Assembly: GCA_947492745.1 (NCBI GenBank)
Contig: CANLOE010000066.1
Span: forward strand, 1-41,805
DNA length: 41,805 nucleotides
Direction: 5' to 3'
Source of the DNA: an uncultured Cyclobacteriaceae bacterium
GTDB taxonomy: Bacteria > Bacteroidota > Bacteroidia > Cytophagales > Cyclobacteriaceae
Shown here one piece after another: positions 9,560-19,063 of this stretch. Both the position numbers and the translations under genes were made by a program. Every line of letters starts with the position of its first letter. The stretch's first letter is position 1. A model generated the notes under the pieces. The model had not been told where the DNA came from, did no database searches, and saw only the letters and a program-made list of their open reading frames with translations.

Positions 9560-9720
9560 AAGAAATACATACAGCAATGAGCATGATCGGCAAAGCAAAA
9601 GTTCGAAATGAATGCCTTCCATGTGAATTCCCATGTATCCATTGGAAAATCAGTACATATACATGAAAGTCAATGGACACATTTTGAAGCAATCTCTCAA
9701 GCTATTTTCTGAATGCTAAA
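9560..9720. repeat. degenerate family E repeat
   Basis: Weakly conserved stretch (GTGAATTCCCATGTA, CCATTGGAAAATCAGTAC, GAAGCAATCTCT) that aligns in order with 23820-23960, and in part with 12262-12330 and 29700-29790. It is probably an old, decayed interspersed repeat. Boundaries are uncertain. Confidence 0.4.
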
Positions 9721-9741
9721 GGGCACCTCACTGCAGGTATT

Positions 9742-9939
9742 TCAGTCCGATATGATTTCTTTCACCCGGCCTACCTGATTGCTTTCCAGAATAACCTTAA
9801 TGCCATGAGGGTGATTTGACGATTTGGTAAGTAATGCTTTGACGGTTCCTTCCGTCAAGGTACCGCTTCTTTGATCCTTCTTGAGTACAATATTGACCCT
9901 CATTCCCGGTTTGATGTTGCTTCGAATCGTTCCGTCCAT
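9742..9939 (-). CDS. ywbE: YwbE family protein (DUF2196)
   Basis: 65 residues from the chosen start. MDGTIRSNIKPGMRVNIVLK, then DQRSGTLTEGTVKALLTKSS and HPHGIKVILESNQVGRVKEI match the compact YwbE fold, a widespread small basic protein of unknown function. An open frame extends 20 codons upstream to 9999, but family members begin at MDGT, so I use 9939. It is divergent from plsC with a family B element between them. No partner gene is present. Confidence 0.85.
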   Translation of the reverse strand: MDGTIRSNIKPGMRVNIVLKKDQRSGTLTEGTVKALLTKSSNHPHGIKVILESNQVGRVKEIISD

Positions 9940-10014
9940 GGTGCGAATATAGGCTATAACGTCCATTTCCCCGTAATCCATTAGCGAATTCCCCTCCAAT
10001 CGCCTTATTTTGAA

Positions 10015-10184
10015 CCCGGATCATGCATTGGAGCTTAGTTATGAGGGCTTAAAAAGCAATACATCAGGGTGTTTTATCGGGTTCAGCATAGCACCACTAC
10101 GGTGAATTCGAAAAAGAAAAGCATTCAATTTACTGATTTACAGCTATTTAAAACTGTAATAGAAGGGCTAATGCATGATCCGGG
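10015..10184 (-). repeat. family B element, complete (B4)
   Basis: 170-bp copy from CCCGGATCATGCATTGGAG to GCTAATGCATGATCCGGG, flanked by TTGAA at 10010-10014 and 10185-10189. It fills the divergent spacer and ends 36 bp before the plsC start codon, so it may have displaced or become part of the plsC and ywbE promoters. Confidence 0.9.
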
Positions 10185-10220
10185 TTGAAAGATACTGCTT
10201 TACCTCAAACATGATACTCA

Positions 10221-10940
10221 ATGAAGATTGTAAGGATTCTGATAATTTTTATGGCCTGTCTGGTGTTGATACCACTTTCTCTTTTGTTAATGGTACTCCT
10301 GTTCAATAGGCGTATTCCACTGGTCATGGCGAGAACCATGTGGGGACCATGGGTACTCTGGGCCAGTGGTATCCAAACCAAAGTGACGGGTTATGATAAC
10401 GTCGAGTCTGACCAATCGTATATCTATGTCTCCAATCATATGTCTTTTCTGGATATTCCCGTACTTTTTAAGGTGCTGCCCGTAAATATTCACTTTGTGG
10501 CCAAAAAGGAGGTCATGTACATGCCCTTTATCGGATGGTTCATGTGGGCCACGGGCATGATATTTATCGATAGGAAAAACCGTGAGAAGGCCATCGTCAG
10601 CTTAGAGCGAGCGGGCCGACTCATTAAGAATGGAAAAAATGTACTGGTCTTCCCTGAAGGCACCAGAAGTACCGACGGTCAAGTGGGCAATTTGAAAAAA
10701 GGGGCCTTTAAATTGGCGGCAAGTGGAGATATCGGTATTGTGCCGATAGCCATCAGTGGAACGGACAGGATACTGCCCGCCAAATCATCGCGCATTACAC
10801 CGGGGGATGTTAGAGTGACCATCGGGAACCCCGTTTTTACTAAAGGACAAGAAGACATCACTTTTTTCATGGAGGAGGTACGCCAAAGCATGGTGGCCTT
10901 GAAGGAAAAGGGAGATGCTTTACTGCTCAAGGAGAAGTAA
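10221..10940 (+). CDS. plsC: 1-acyl-sn-glycerol-3-phosphate acyltransferase
   Basis: 239 residues. It transfers an acyl chain to lysophosphatidic acid to give phosphatidic acid at the inner membrane. A hydrophobic segment occupies about residues 5-28. The four acyltransferase blocks are present: NHMSFLD with the catalytic HX4D pair (His73, Asp78), GMIFIDRKNR, FPEGTRSTDG (144-153) and PIAISGTDRILP. The start is the ATG directly before the membrane helix. It stands alone and is followed by a terminator at 11085. Confidence 0.93.
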   Translation: MKIVRILIIFMACLVLIPLSLLLMVLLFNRRIPLVMARTMWGPWVLWASGIQTKVTGYDNVESDQSYIYVSNHMSFLDIPVLFKVLPVNIHFVAKKEVMYMPFIGWFMWATGMIFIDRKNREKAIVSLERAGRLIKNGKNVLVFPEGTRSTDGQVGNLKKGAFKLAASGDIGIVPIAISGTDRILPAKSSRITPGDVRVTIGNPVFTKGQEDITFFMEEVRQSMVALKEKGDALLLKEK

Positions 10941-11084
10941 GGGAATGTAACATTTTATGCATCGATAGCGGGTCAATAGGCATTTTGGTATTTACTGCTC
11001 TTAAGTATTATGCGAATATGCGGACTTTTGACCGCTTCGCTGTGTAAAAATGTGCAATCTCTATGGAAGAGGTATAGGTAATAA

Positions 11085-11117
11085 CCGCTCGACGCTGACC
11101 GAGCGGCTGTTTTTGTG
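11085..11117 (+). terminator. Rho-independent terminator
   Basis: CCGCTCG/CGAGCGG hairpin (11085-11106) followed by CTGTTTTTG. It lies between the convergent plsC and the small basic protein gene and points with plsC. Confidence 0.75.
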
Positions 11118-11158
11118 CTTTTGACCACTAGAACAACACTTTTATCATGAGCCTCGGC

Positions 11159-11491
11159 CTAACCTCTGCTCTGAGCATCGTTTTTCTGTTGCCTTATAGT
11201 TCTATTGGCCCTGCGTTGTTTTCTGTTGATCTGTCGTTTTTCACTTTTGGTCACTACACCATCAGCTTTGGCACGTTGTTTTGTTCTGCGGATATTCCGT
11301 TGTTGTGCATTGAGTGCACGGGCCTCACGGTGGGTGAGCTCTCCACTTTGCCGACCTTCCGCGATTCTGGCACGCTGTGTCACCTGTCGGGTATCGGCGA
11401 CTTTGGTCCGTGTTGCTACGCTTTCTTGTGCTTGAGCGGTGAAAAATGCTCCCACTACTAAAAATGCAATAATAATTACTGATTTGTTCAT
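11159..11491 (-). CDS. small exported basic protein
   Basis: 110 residues. It has a cleavable signal peptide (MNKSVIIIAFLVVGAFFTAQAQ) and then a highly charged, Arg/Lys/Gln-rich, low-complexity helical body. The pattern SGELTHREARALNAQQRNI is followed by AKADGVVTKSEKRQINRKQR. The ADGVVTKSEKR segment looks like a loop of the kind seen in a widespread family of small periplasmic hypotheticals, and two related halves seem to alternate. Function unknown. A full-length frame on the opposite strand is a codon-bias shadow. Confidence 0.8.
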   Translation of the reverse strand: MNKSVIIIAFLVVGAFFTAQAQESVATRTKVADTRQVTQRARIAEGRQSGELTHREARALNAQQRNIRRTKQRAKADGVVTKSEKRQINRKQRRANRTIRQQKNDAQSRG

Positions 11492-11588
11492 GATACAGAA
11501 TGTTTAAAATGATAGATAAAAATCAATAGACCACTCGATAAAACCTTGTCATCTGATACTTGGACAGGACATAAGGCAAAAGGTTTAA

Positions 11589-11748
11589 TACAAACTTAGC
11601 TTTTAAATATCGCCTATCTTCCTGTTCATTTTGCTTCACTCTGCGTTGACCATCCTCGCGATAGCGCTGCTATCCCTGCGGTTATCGCCTTGATTGAAAC
11701 CAAAATGACCTGCGGAATCTTGTACGACATTTAAAACCCAAATTTGTA
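11589..11748 (-). repeat. family A element, complete (A2)
   Basis: 160-bp copy in reverse orientation: TACAAACTTAGCTTTT at the left, the GATAGCGCTGCTATC palindrome in the middle, and AAAACCCAAATTTGTAT at the right, with TA at both edges. Confidence 0.9.
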
Positions 11749-11752
11749 TAAC

Positions 11753-12090
11753 AAGAAAATTGTAAGCATTTACTTTTCAGTGTTTTGAGTGTGGTGATTT
11801 TAATGCCGTACTATCGGACCCTGATCATCAAGGTCAGCGTGAAAATTGTCTTGGCAGATTAGGAAACAAATCCACAACATGTATGCCAAATAGGGAGAAG
11901 GGGCAAAGCCATTACTTTTTTCAGAACATTCTTTTGTCACGGGATTCGCATGGATTTTGCCTTCCTGTTAGAAAATCACGCGGACACTTGCCCAATATGC
12001 CTTGTAGAGCTATCGTTTGCTGTTCTGATATGGCTAACAGATCAAAAAGTATATTTTCTATCGAAGAATAGCACAGTATCCTTATCAATG
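11753..12090. other. spacer without recognised gene
   Basis: About 340 bp. A 62-codon frame at 11883-12071 has no recognisable protein features and is probably chance. Nothing else is supported. Confidence 0.4.
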
Positions 12091-12124
12091 AAGTGTAGAT
12101 TTTCTATATTTCTCATTTTGGGAT

Positions 12125-12259
12125 AATTTGATCCGCAATAATCAATAAAATAGGTGTGCTTTTTGAATCGGCCGTAGTAGTGCTATGTCGAATCCAAAGT
12201 AATTCTCTGATTTATTGTTGTTTAAACCCTCGTTACGAAGTTCCAAGGCATGATCTGGG
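12125..12259 (+). repeat. family B element, left-truncated (B5)
   Basis: The right two thirds of a B copy (GATCCGCAATAATC ... GTTACGAAGTTCCAAGGCAT ... CTGGG) ending at 12259 before TTAAG. The left end is not recognisable. Confidence 0.7.
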
Positions 12260-12261
12260 TT

Positions 12262-12330
12262 AAGAATCAATACCTGCTAAATGAAAATAGAAGGTGCATT
12301 TGAAAACAATCTCCAAAATGATAAAGAAGG
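12262..12330. repeat. family E fragment
   Basis: AATCAATACCTGCTAAATGA, the following AAATAGAAGGTGCATT and ACAATCTC align in order with 23895-23955. It directly follows B5, as the other copy follows B6. Confidence 0.45.
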
Positions 12331-12347
12331 CATGTCCACTGTCCCGT

Positions 12348-13388
12348 CTAGCGGGTCTTTCCTTTCTCGTATGTTTTTCTTGGAGGCACCATAAAGACGG
12401 ACAGTTGAAAAAATACAGAAGCATTGGCATCCACATCCACAATACTGTCACGTCTTCTTTTCCCAGGTTCGGAGATGAAAATCTGAATGGGATGATTGTA
12501 GCCCCCTTTGAGTCCCAGCCATAACCAGTCATGGACCTCACGATCGATCAAAGCTCCCGCCCGTAAGGCCGATCGTCGAAACTCAACATTGTCAAAACCC
12601 GCTATCGGTTCATCCTGTAGGTGATAACTGCCTCCTACGACCTCATTGAACAGAGAGAAATGCATGGATTCGTTCGGTGAATACCGTAAGGAAATTTTTT
12701 TTGGTAGTAATAGCTCTAGTCCCCAATGTAGGCTGAAATCATTTTTAAAAACAAACAAGGGAAATACCGTGGGCTGTCCTAGATCATAACCGAAGCTGAG
12801 GCCGTAGCCTATTTGCTTGTAGGGATTAAGGTCCTTTCCCAGAACTACGGTTACCGATAGTTTCAACTGGTTCAAAAGGTTGTTGAACTGAGGTCTGTCG
12901 CTATTGAGAGAGGTATTGAAGTAATAGAAGCGGAAACGGTTTCTGTCCAGGTCTTTTTTGACGATGACATTGGCGGCTATCCTTTTCAAAGAGTTGTTTT
13001 CCAGCCGCTGATACAGAGGATAGTTATTGTCCCTGATTTCCTTAAAGGAAAAATTCTCACTGGCATAACCAAGGCCACCAAAGATGTTCAAGTTGCTGAG
13101 CATTAAGATGGGAAATCTTATTTTTGCCTTTCTGATCAGGTTTTTATTGACCAGTGCTGATGAGTTGCCCAAGACCTCCGAACTAGAAAAAGTGGCGAAC
13201 CGATTGAACAGTTCATGGTTTATTTCCAAGAACTTAGGCCTGGGCCTGAACCTGTCCGCAATCTTGGCCATAGGTCGAGCATCAGCGATATCCAATCGCA
13301 GTCGCTCCTCCTGTTGGGCCCATGTACAACAATTGATAGTTACTCCCAAAAATACCATCACTGGCCTATACCACATTCGCATAGGCAT
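12348..13388 (-). CDS. putative outer-membrane beta-barrel protein
   Basis: 346 residues. A Sec signal peptide (about MRMWYRPVMVFLGVTINCCTWAQ) is followed by a chain of alternating strands rich in Tyr, Phe, Leu and Asn, for example YKQIGYGLSFGYDLGQPTVF and HDWLWLGLKGGYNHPIQIFI. It ends with a strand-like FFQLSVFMV segment and a basic tail. This fits a porin-like outer-membrane barrel of the DUF6268 type. The family name is a tentative recollection. It may begin at the second or third Met (MRMWY). It is divergent from the Asp-box protein across 234 bp. Confidence 0.65.
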   Translation of the reverse strand: MPMRMWYRPVMVFLGVTINCCTWAQQEERLRLDIADARPMAKIADRFRPRPKFLEINHELFNRFATFSSSEVLGNSSALVNKNLIRKAKIRFPILMLSNLNIFGGLGYASENFSFKEIRDNNYPLYQRLENNSLKRIAANVIVKKDLDRNRFRFYYFNTSLNSDRPQFNNLLNQLKLSVTVVLGKDLNPYKQIGYGLSFGYDLGQPTVFPLFVFKNDFSLHWGLELLLPKKISLRYSPNESMHFSLFNEVVGGSYHLQDEPIAGFDNVEFRRSALRAGALIDREVHDWLWLGLKGGYNHPIQIFISEPGKRRRDSIVDVDANASVFFQLSVFMVPPRKTYEKGKTR

Positions 13389-13622
13389 AATTTAAGGATT
13401 ATTTCTGAGTAGAACCCGACCGGAGGTTTGAAATCAGTGAAGAAGGCCTGGAAGGAATCCGATATTTGTGGCCCCGGCTATCCCGCAAAAGAGAGTAATA
13501 TGGTAAAACAGCTCTTCTTACACTCCTATTTTCCTGTAAAGTTCCCAGAGGACCATCTGTCAAAATCCCAATGGCTTCAAAGCTTAAAATTTGTAGTTTA
13601 ATTGCCTAAACCAAAAATTGAT

Positions 13623-16600
13623 ATGATTTTTTCTTCCATTACAAAGTACCGGGTTAATCAGCGATTGAGAAATATGCAGTTGATAATCGGCTTGTTTCTA
13701 CTCTATTTTGCACTGCTATCCTCAGGATATGCACAACAAAGATCAAGAAATAAGAAGGCCGTAAGTGAGGTTCATTACCGGGAAACACTGTACAATGCTC
13801 TCGAATGGCGCAATGTCGGCCCCTTCCGTGGAGGTCGTTCGGCTACCGTTACCGGGGTTCCCGGCAAGCCCAACCTATATTATTTTGGGGCTACGGGCGG
13901 TGGTGTATGGCGGACCAAAGATGCCGGTAACACTTGGGAGAATATATCGGACGGTTTTTTCGGAGGCTCCATCGGTGCTGTAGCAGTGAGTGATTGGGAT
14001 AACAATGTCATCTATGTCGGTGGCGGTGAAGTAACGGTACGTGGTAACGTATCTTCGGGTGAAGGGGTGTGGAAATCCGTGGATGCCGGAGCGACATGGA
14101 GGTTTATGGGATTAAAAGAATCGAAGCATATACCTAGAATCCGTATTCACCCTAAGAACCCCGATATTGTCTATGCTGCTGTTCTGGGTGACCTGTACCG
14201 GTCTACCACAGAGCGGGGCGTCTATAAAAGTACCGATGGTGGTAAAACTTGGCAAAAGAAATTGTACGTCAATAAAGATGCGGGTGTAGTGGACTTGATA
14301 CTTGATCCGGAGAACCCGAGGATTCTATATGCCAGTACTTGGAGGGTAAGAAGGACTCCTTATAGTTTAGAGAGTGGTGGAGAGGGTTCCGGATTATGGA
14401 AAAGTGCCGATGGAGGAGAGACATGGATAGCATTGACGGGTAACAAAGGGTTGCCCAAGGGAACTTGGGGCATCAGCGGAGTAACCGTGTCCCCGGCAAA
14501 GCCCGACCGCCTGTGGGCCATTGTCGAGAACAAAGATGGAGGTGTCTACCGTTCCGATGATGCAGGGATGACGTGGACCAAGACCAACGATAGCCGTAGC
14601 CTAAGGCAGCGAGCTTGGTATTACTCACGTATTTATGCCGATAGTAAAGATGAAGATAAGGTATACGTGATGAACGTACGCTATCACCGTTCTAAAGACG
14701 GAGGGAAGACCTTCGAGGCATTCAATGCCCCCCATGGAGACCATCATGACTTATGGATAGCCCCTGAGGATCCTGAACGAATGATCATTGGGGATGATGG
14801 TGGAGCACAGGTGAGTTTCGACGGTGGTGAAAATTGGTCCACCTATCTCAATCAGCCCACAGCGCAGTTCTACAGGGTCACCACGGACAATCATTTTCCC
14901 TATCGTATATATGCAGCACAGCAGGATAACAGTGCGATAAGAATCGCCCATAGAAATACCGGTAGCAGTATCGGACCCAAGGATTTTGAATCGACCGCTG
15001 GAGGTGAGAGTGCACACATAGCAGTTCACCCTAAGAACAACGATATCGTATACGGTGGCAGTTATGATGGCTTTTTGACGCGTCACGATCATCGGACCAA
15101 GGCTACCCGAGCTATCAATGTATGGCCCGACAACCCCATGGGGCATGGTGCTGAGGGAGCGAAATACAGATTTCAGTGGAATTTTCCCATATTTACGTCA
15201 CCCCATGACCCGAATAAGCTGTATGCTGCCTCGAATCACCTTCATCTTAGCGAGGACGAGGGCCATTCCTGGAAGTTGATCAGTCCGGACCTGACCCGAA
15301 ACGATAGTACAAAGTTAGGCCCCTCCGGAGGACCGATAACCAAGGATAATACCAGTGTAGAGTACTATTGTACGATTTTTGCCGGGGCTGTTTCCCCTTA
15401 TGAGAAAGGACTGATATGGACAGGTTCCGATGACGGGCTACTGCACCTGACCCGTGATGATGGGGAGAACTGGGCTCAGGTGGGACCGAAAGAAATGCCC
15501 GAATGGACCATGATCAATAGTGTGGAAGTCGATCCTTTTCGCAAAGGGGGACTATACATCGCGGGTACCCGATATAAACTGGGCGATTACCGACCCTACC
15601 TTTACCACACGAAAGATTATGGGAAGACATGGAAAAAAATAACACAGGGCATTCCGGAAGGACATTTTACGCGAGTGATCCGGGCAGACCCGAAAAGGCA
15701 AGGCTTATTGTATGTAGGTACAGAACAGGGCATGTACATTTCATTTGACGATGGTCATTCATGGAAGCCTTTTCAGCTCAATCTACCGATAGTCCCCATT
15801 ACGGACCTTGCCATAAAGAACGATAACCTAATAGCGGCTACACAAGGTCGTAGCCTCTGGTTGATCGATGATCTGACTCCCTTACACCAGTTGAACACGA
15901 CAATAGCTAGTAGTGATCATCATTTATTTATGCCGATGCCCAGTTACCTGATGTCAGGCGGTAGTCCCAAAAAACTCAAATCCAAGACTACGGGCAGAAA
16001 CCACCCTGGCGGTGCCATGGTCCACTTTTACCTGAAGGATACCCTAAGTACGGATACCGTCCGACTCAGTTTTGTGGATAGTGAAGGGGAGTTGATCAGG
16101 GCCTTCACGAATAGAGTCGATAAAAATGATAAGAAAAGCCAAGTGGGAAAGCTGGAGGTAAAGCCCGGGATGAATCGTTTTGTATGGAACATGCGTTATC
16201 CCGGAGCCATGGGATTCGAAGGTATGATACTATGGTGGGCTTCTCTGCGCGGACCCAGAATAGTACCCGGAACCTATAGGGTAAAGCTTGATGTCAATGG
16301 AAAAGAAAGCGAACAGAGCTTCGAAGTATTGAAAGACCCTCGTTCTGATATATCGCAGGAAGAATTAGGGCAGCGATTGGAATTCTTGATGTCCGTCAGG
16401 GATAAATTGTCAGAAGTAAACCTGACCATTAAGAAAATCAGAACGGCTGGAAAACAGATGCAACAACTACAGTCCAGGCTCAGTGAGCACGAAGAAGAAA
16501 ACGAAATAAAGGAAACGATAAAAGGAGTACTTGAGAAAATGAAGCGCGTGGAAGAGGCGCTGTATCAGGTCAAGAACAAGAGCGGTCAAGATCCTTTGAA

Positions 16601-16838
16601 CTTTCCTATCCGACTGAACAATAAGCTAGGACACCTTAATTCGTTGCTGTCCATGGGCGATTATCCACCGACAACACAGGATAAGGCCTTTTTTGAACAG
16701 ATAAGTTCGGTCATTGATACAGAACTGAAGAAAATAGGAGAAGTTTTCAATAAAGATGTTCCTGATTTGAACCGGGAAATCAAGCGCAAGGAAATCGATG
16801 CGATAGTGCTGCCATCATCCATTGACAAAGCACAATAG
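13623..16838 (+). CDS. secreted Asp-box / VPS10-like beta-propeller protein
   Basis: 1071 residues from the first ATG. A longer frame begins with a TTG at 13602, which I judge unnecessary. A signal peptide lies around MQLIIGLFLLYFALLSSGYA. The body carries at least ten BNR/Asp-box motifs of the S-x-D-x-G-x-T-W type (TKDAGNTW, SVDAGATW, STDGGKTW, SADGGETW, SDDAGMTW, SFDGGENW, SEDEGHSW, TRDDGENW, TKDYGKTW, SFDDGHSW). It therefore forms one or two sortilin/VPS10-like propellers. After about residue 760 come a beta-sandwich-like part (VRLSFVDSEGELIRAF, VKPGMNRFVWNMRYPGAMGF) and a Glu/Lys-rich coiled coil. Such proteins are annotated as glycosyl hydrolases, but no catalytic residues are identifiable; a binding or scaffolding role is equally possible. 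Confidence 0.85.
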   Translation: MIFSSITKYRVNQRLRNMQLIIGLFLLYFALLSSGYAQQRSRNKKAVSEVHYRETLYNALEWRNVGPFRGGRSATVTGVPGKPNLYYFGATGGGVWRTKDAGNTWENISDGFFGGSIGAVAVSDWDNNVIYVGGGEVTVRGNVSSGEGVWKSVDAGATWRFMGLKESKHIPRIRIHPKNPDIVYAAVLGDLYRSTTERGVYKSTDGGKTWQKKLYVNKDAGVVDLILDPENPRILYASTWRVRRTPYSLESGGEGSGLWKSADGGETWIALTGNKGLPKGTWGISGVTVSPAKPDRLWAIVENKDGGVYRSDDAGMTWTKTNDSRSLRQRAWYYSRIYADSKDEDKVYVMNVRYHRSKDGGKTFEAFNAPHGDHHDLWIAPEDPERMIIGDDGGAQVSFDGGENWSTYLNQPTAQFYRVTTDNHFPYRIYAAQQDNSAIRIAHRNTGSSIGPKDFESTAGGESAHIAVHPKNNDIVYGGSYDGFLTRHDHRTKATRAINVWPDNPMGHGAEGAKYRFQWNFPIFTSPHDPNKLYAASNHLHLSEDEGHSWKLISPDLTRNDSTKLGPSGGPITKDNTSVEYYCTIFAGAVSPYEKGLIWTGSDDGLLHLTRDDGENWAQVGPKEMPEWTMINSVEVDPFRKGGLYIAGTRYKLGDYRPYLYHTKDYGKTWKKITQGIPEGHFTRVIRADPKRQGLLYVGTEQGMYISFDDGHSWKPFQLNLPIVPITDLAIKNDNLIAATQGRSLWLIDDLTPLHQLNTTIASSDHHLFMPMPSYLMSGGSPKKLKSKTTGRNHPGGAMVHFYLKDTLSTDTVRLSFVDSEGELIRAFTNRVDKNDKKSQVGKLEVKPGMNRFVWNMRYPGAMGFEGMILWWASLRGPRIVPGTYRVKLDVNGKESEQSFEVLKDPRSDISQEELGQRLEFLMSVRDKLSEVNLTIKKIRTAGKQMQQLQSRLSEHEEENEIKETIKGVLEKMKRVEEALYQVKNKSGQDPLNFPIRLNNKLGHLNSLLSMGDYPPTTQDKAFFEQISSVIDTELKKIGEVFNKDVPDLNREIKRKEIDAIVLPSSIDKAQ

Positions 16839-16858
16839 ATTTCCCTAAGCGAGATCGA

Positions 16859-16889
16859 GACCTCATGATAGCACTGCTATCATGAGGTC
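16859..16889. repeat. perfect hairpin with GATAGC-ACT-GCTATC apex
   Basis: 14-bp perfect stem (GACCTCATGATAGC / inverse) with loop ACT, 21 bp after the Asp-box gene. No T-run follows, so it is not a canonical terminator. The apex is the same as in family A and in the hairpin at 23593. The bases just before it (AAGCGAGA) also resemble family A. Confidence 0.7.
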
Positions 16890-17513
16890 CGTTATTATGG
16901 AGTGACAATGGCTTTATTTACTGATGAAGGCTTGTGCATGAAGCACAATTTTTATCAGTCTACTTTAGCAGCGCTTTCCCATTTTTTGTTACTTGATTAT
17001 GAAGACTTATGGTATTTTATCGAATCGGTAAGGCTGCTTTACACGAAAAATTGTCAACAATTCCGAATTTATTGGTCATTGGTCGGGAGATACAGGCGTT
17101 TGACTGAATGAAATTCGCTTTGTAATTTGGTCAATTTACCTTTGTGTAATACTTATTTGTGTTTTAGAGTCGGTTATCAAAATTTAATTTTGAGATTCGT
17201 TTTTAGGTCATTACTGTATTTTTTGCGTATGGCCGTATTTAGGATATTGGAAGAGAACCAGTGGGCGTAAATGGTTTTGATATCACTGATAGAGAATCCC
17301 TAATTGACCGGGCAGTAAGTGTTTGTTTGTCATTGATATGATTCATGAAAAATGGATAGCAGGAAAGGACCTGCAAGCTTATCTTTCCTTCAAAATCTAT
17401 GGGAGATTCATGAGGTAGATGCCATCTGCCATGAGAGAGAGATTACGATATTTGAGGGAAGAGATTATAATAGAATACCTTAAACGAAAACAACCATACT
17501 AAAAAAAATAATT
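16890..17513. other. spacer upstream of astacin gene
   Basis: About 620 bp, AT-rich. A 69-codon frame at 16902-17111 has no protein-like features. A small GCAGG/CCTGC hairpin lies at 17359-17375. No promoter motif could be assigned with confidence. Confidence 0.4.
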
Positions 17514-18728
17514 ATGAAAAAGCAGCTTATAACAATGCTGGCCATGTCAGGGATAGTACTGGCATCATGTGACAAGAACACGGAATCAGTTCAACCCGAA
17601 TTTGAGAACACAGCTCAGGAAATCGCTTATCCCAATAGAACGGGAGAAGTGAAAACGCTCTATCACAGAGGAGGAGAGATGGTCGTAGAGGAAATCAATG
17701 GTGACTTTATATTTGAAGGGGATATGATGTTTACCCCTGAACAGCTTTCCTCAAAACCCGATGGTATCAATAAGAGTACAGGACGCACTAAAAAAAGATG
17801 GACCAACAATACCGTTTTTTACACTATTGCGGGCGACCTTCCCAAGAAGGACAGGGTATATAAGGCTATCGAGCACTGGGAGGCCAATACTACCCTCAGA
17901 TTTATTCCTAGAGCAAATGAATCCAATTATATCAACTTTAAAAAGGGAAGCGGTTGCTCTTCTTTTGTAGGGATGATCGGTGGACGTCAGGACATCAATT
18001 TGGCGGATGGCTGTAGCACCGGTAATACCATTCATGAGATAGGGCATGCTGTAGGATTATGGCATGAGCAAAGCCGGAAGGATAGGGGTAGATATATCAC
18101 CATAAACTTCGATAACATAAAATCGGGTAAGAGCCACAATTTCAGGACTTATAAAGAGAGGGGACGTGACGGAAACGAATATTCCGGTGCTTTGGATTTT
18201 GGCTCCATCATGATGTACCACTCTACTGCTTTTTCGAAGAACAGAAAACCTACAATCGTTAAAAAGAATGGAGGAAGATATACTACCCAGCGTAACGGAC
18301 TATCTTCTGCCGATAAGGCCGGTATTGCAAGGATGTACCCTGCGGGCAAATTCAAAGTCGTTTCGATAAAAGGAAGTAATAACCGGTTTTTAAGTTCGGA
18401 GAATGGGAGCGGTTCTGTAACAATCAACAGAACAAGAGTTGGAAGTTGGGAGAAATTCGAGATGATCAAAGGAGGAGGTAACCGAGTTGCTTTCAGGGCA
18501 ACGGCCAACGGTAAGTACCTGAGTACGGAAGGTGGTAAGCGAAAAATGACCTGTTTTCGGGGAAGAGCAGGACAAGGTGAGGTCTTTGCCATGGAAAACA
18601 AAGGTGGGGGAGCTTTTGCCCTTAAAGGAAACAATAATCGCTATGTCAGTAGTAATGGTGGAGATAACAGAGGCATTACCTGCAATCGTAGCCGTGTAGG
18701 CAACTTTGAGCGTTTTGTCATTAGATAA
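17514..18728 (+). CDS. astacin (M12A) metalloprotease lipoprotein with fascin-like domain
   Basis: 404 residues. The lipobox VLASC (Cys19) predicts an SPII-anchored lipoprotein. The astacin catalytic domain (about 95-278) has the full zinc signature HEIGHAVGLWHEQSRKDR (His174, Glu175, His178, His184) and the Met-turn SIMMYH (231-236), whose Tyr is the fifth ligand in astacins. Residues 280-404 carry three copies of a trefoil repeat (GSNNRFLSSENG, ANGKYLSTEGG, GNNNRYVSSNGG, each followed by NR or FR and a WE/FE-F motif). This is the fascin/actin-crosslinking-like fold, likely a substrate- or glycan-binding module. The same module occurs in the metzincin at 35375-38146. It probably cleaves proteins at the cell surface. 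Confidence 0.92.
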   Translation: MKKQLITMLAMSGIVLASCDKNTESVQPEFENTAQEIAYPNRTGEVKTLYHRGGEMVVEEINGDFIFEGDMMFTPEQLSSKPDGINKSTGRTKKRWTNNTVFYTIAGDLPKKDRVYKAIEHWEANTTLRFIPRANESNYINFKKGSGCSSFVGMIGGRQDINLADGCSTGNTIHEIGHAVGLWHEQSRKDRGRYITINFDNIKSGKSHNFRTYKERGRDGNEYSGALDFGSIMMYHSTAFSKNRKPTIVKKNGGRYTTQRNGLSSADKAGIARMYPAGKFKVVSIKGSNNRFLSSENGSGSVTINRTRVGSWEKFEMIKGGGNRVAFRATANGKYLSTEGGKRKMTCFRGRAGQGEVFAMENKGGGAFALKGNNNRYVSSNGGDNRGITCNRSRVGNFERFVIR

Positions 18729-18792
18729 CCCTATGTAGCCGAGTAGATAGGCCTGAAGAATACATTCAGGACCGAACTTGTCGGGAGGGATT

Positions 18793-18947
18793 GATACAAA
18801 TTGGGATTTTACATGTCGTACAAAGTTGTGCGGATGATTTTACTTCCATCAAAAAACACAGTGATGGCAACGCTATCACTGTGTTTCCAATGTAGAGAGG
18901 GGCGAAATGAACAATACTATAGTCGAATTTAAGAGCTATATATGTAT
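18793..18947 (+). repeat. diverged family A element (A7)
   Basis: 155 bp. It starts TACAAATTGGGATTTTACAT, keeps GTCGTACAA, GATTTTACTTCCATCAA and GCGAAATGAACA, and ends TATATATGTATAAA, all aligning in order with family A. The centre is a 15-bp stem (AAACACAGTGAT..., 18854-18886) with the GATGGC-AAC-GCTATC apex. It follows the astacin gene and may act as its transcript end. Confidence 0.65.
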
Positions 18948-19032
18948 AAAACAGAGCGTCAAAATAATGTTCAGAGAACTTTGTGGAGAAAGGGCGAGCC
19001 TACCGCATAGAAAAATAAAGAGTGCATTTACA

Positions 19033-19063
19033 CCCGGATTTTGCATTAGGGTACAGCATAGTG
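19033..19063. repeat. family B-type end next to IS1380 remnant
   Basis: CCCGGATTTTGCATTAGG followed by AGCATAGTG. The first part is the family B terminal repeat. Its place about 110 bp beyond the broken IS1380 transposase suggests it may be that element's own inverted end. Confidence 0.5.

Noticed and set aside
9940-9999. 20-residue N-terminal extension of YwbE
   Set aside because: The family begins at MDGT; the extra codons have no counterpart.
11147-11461. 104-codon plus-strand frame opposite the small basic protein
   Set aside because: It is a shadow of the Arg/Gln-rich minus-strand gene, which has a clear signal peptide.
13602-13622. TTG start for the Asp-box protein
   Set aside because: Adds only seven residues before an ATG that already precedes a complete signal peptide.
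16902-17111. 69-codon frame after the Asp-box gene
   Set aside because: No signal, domain or family resemblance, and it starts beside a hairpin; most likely chance.
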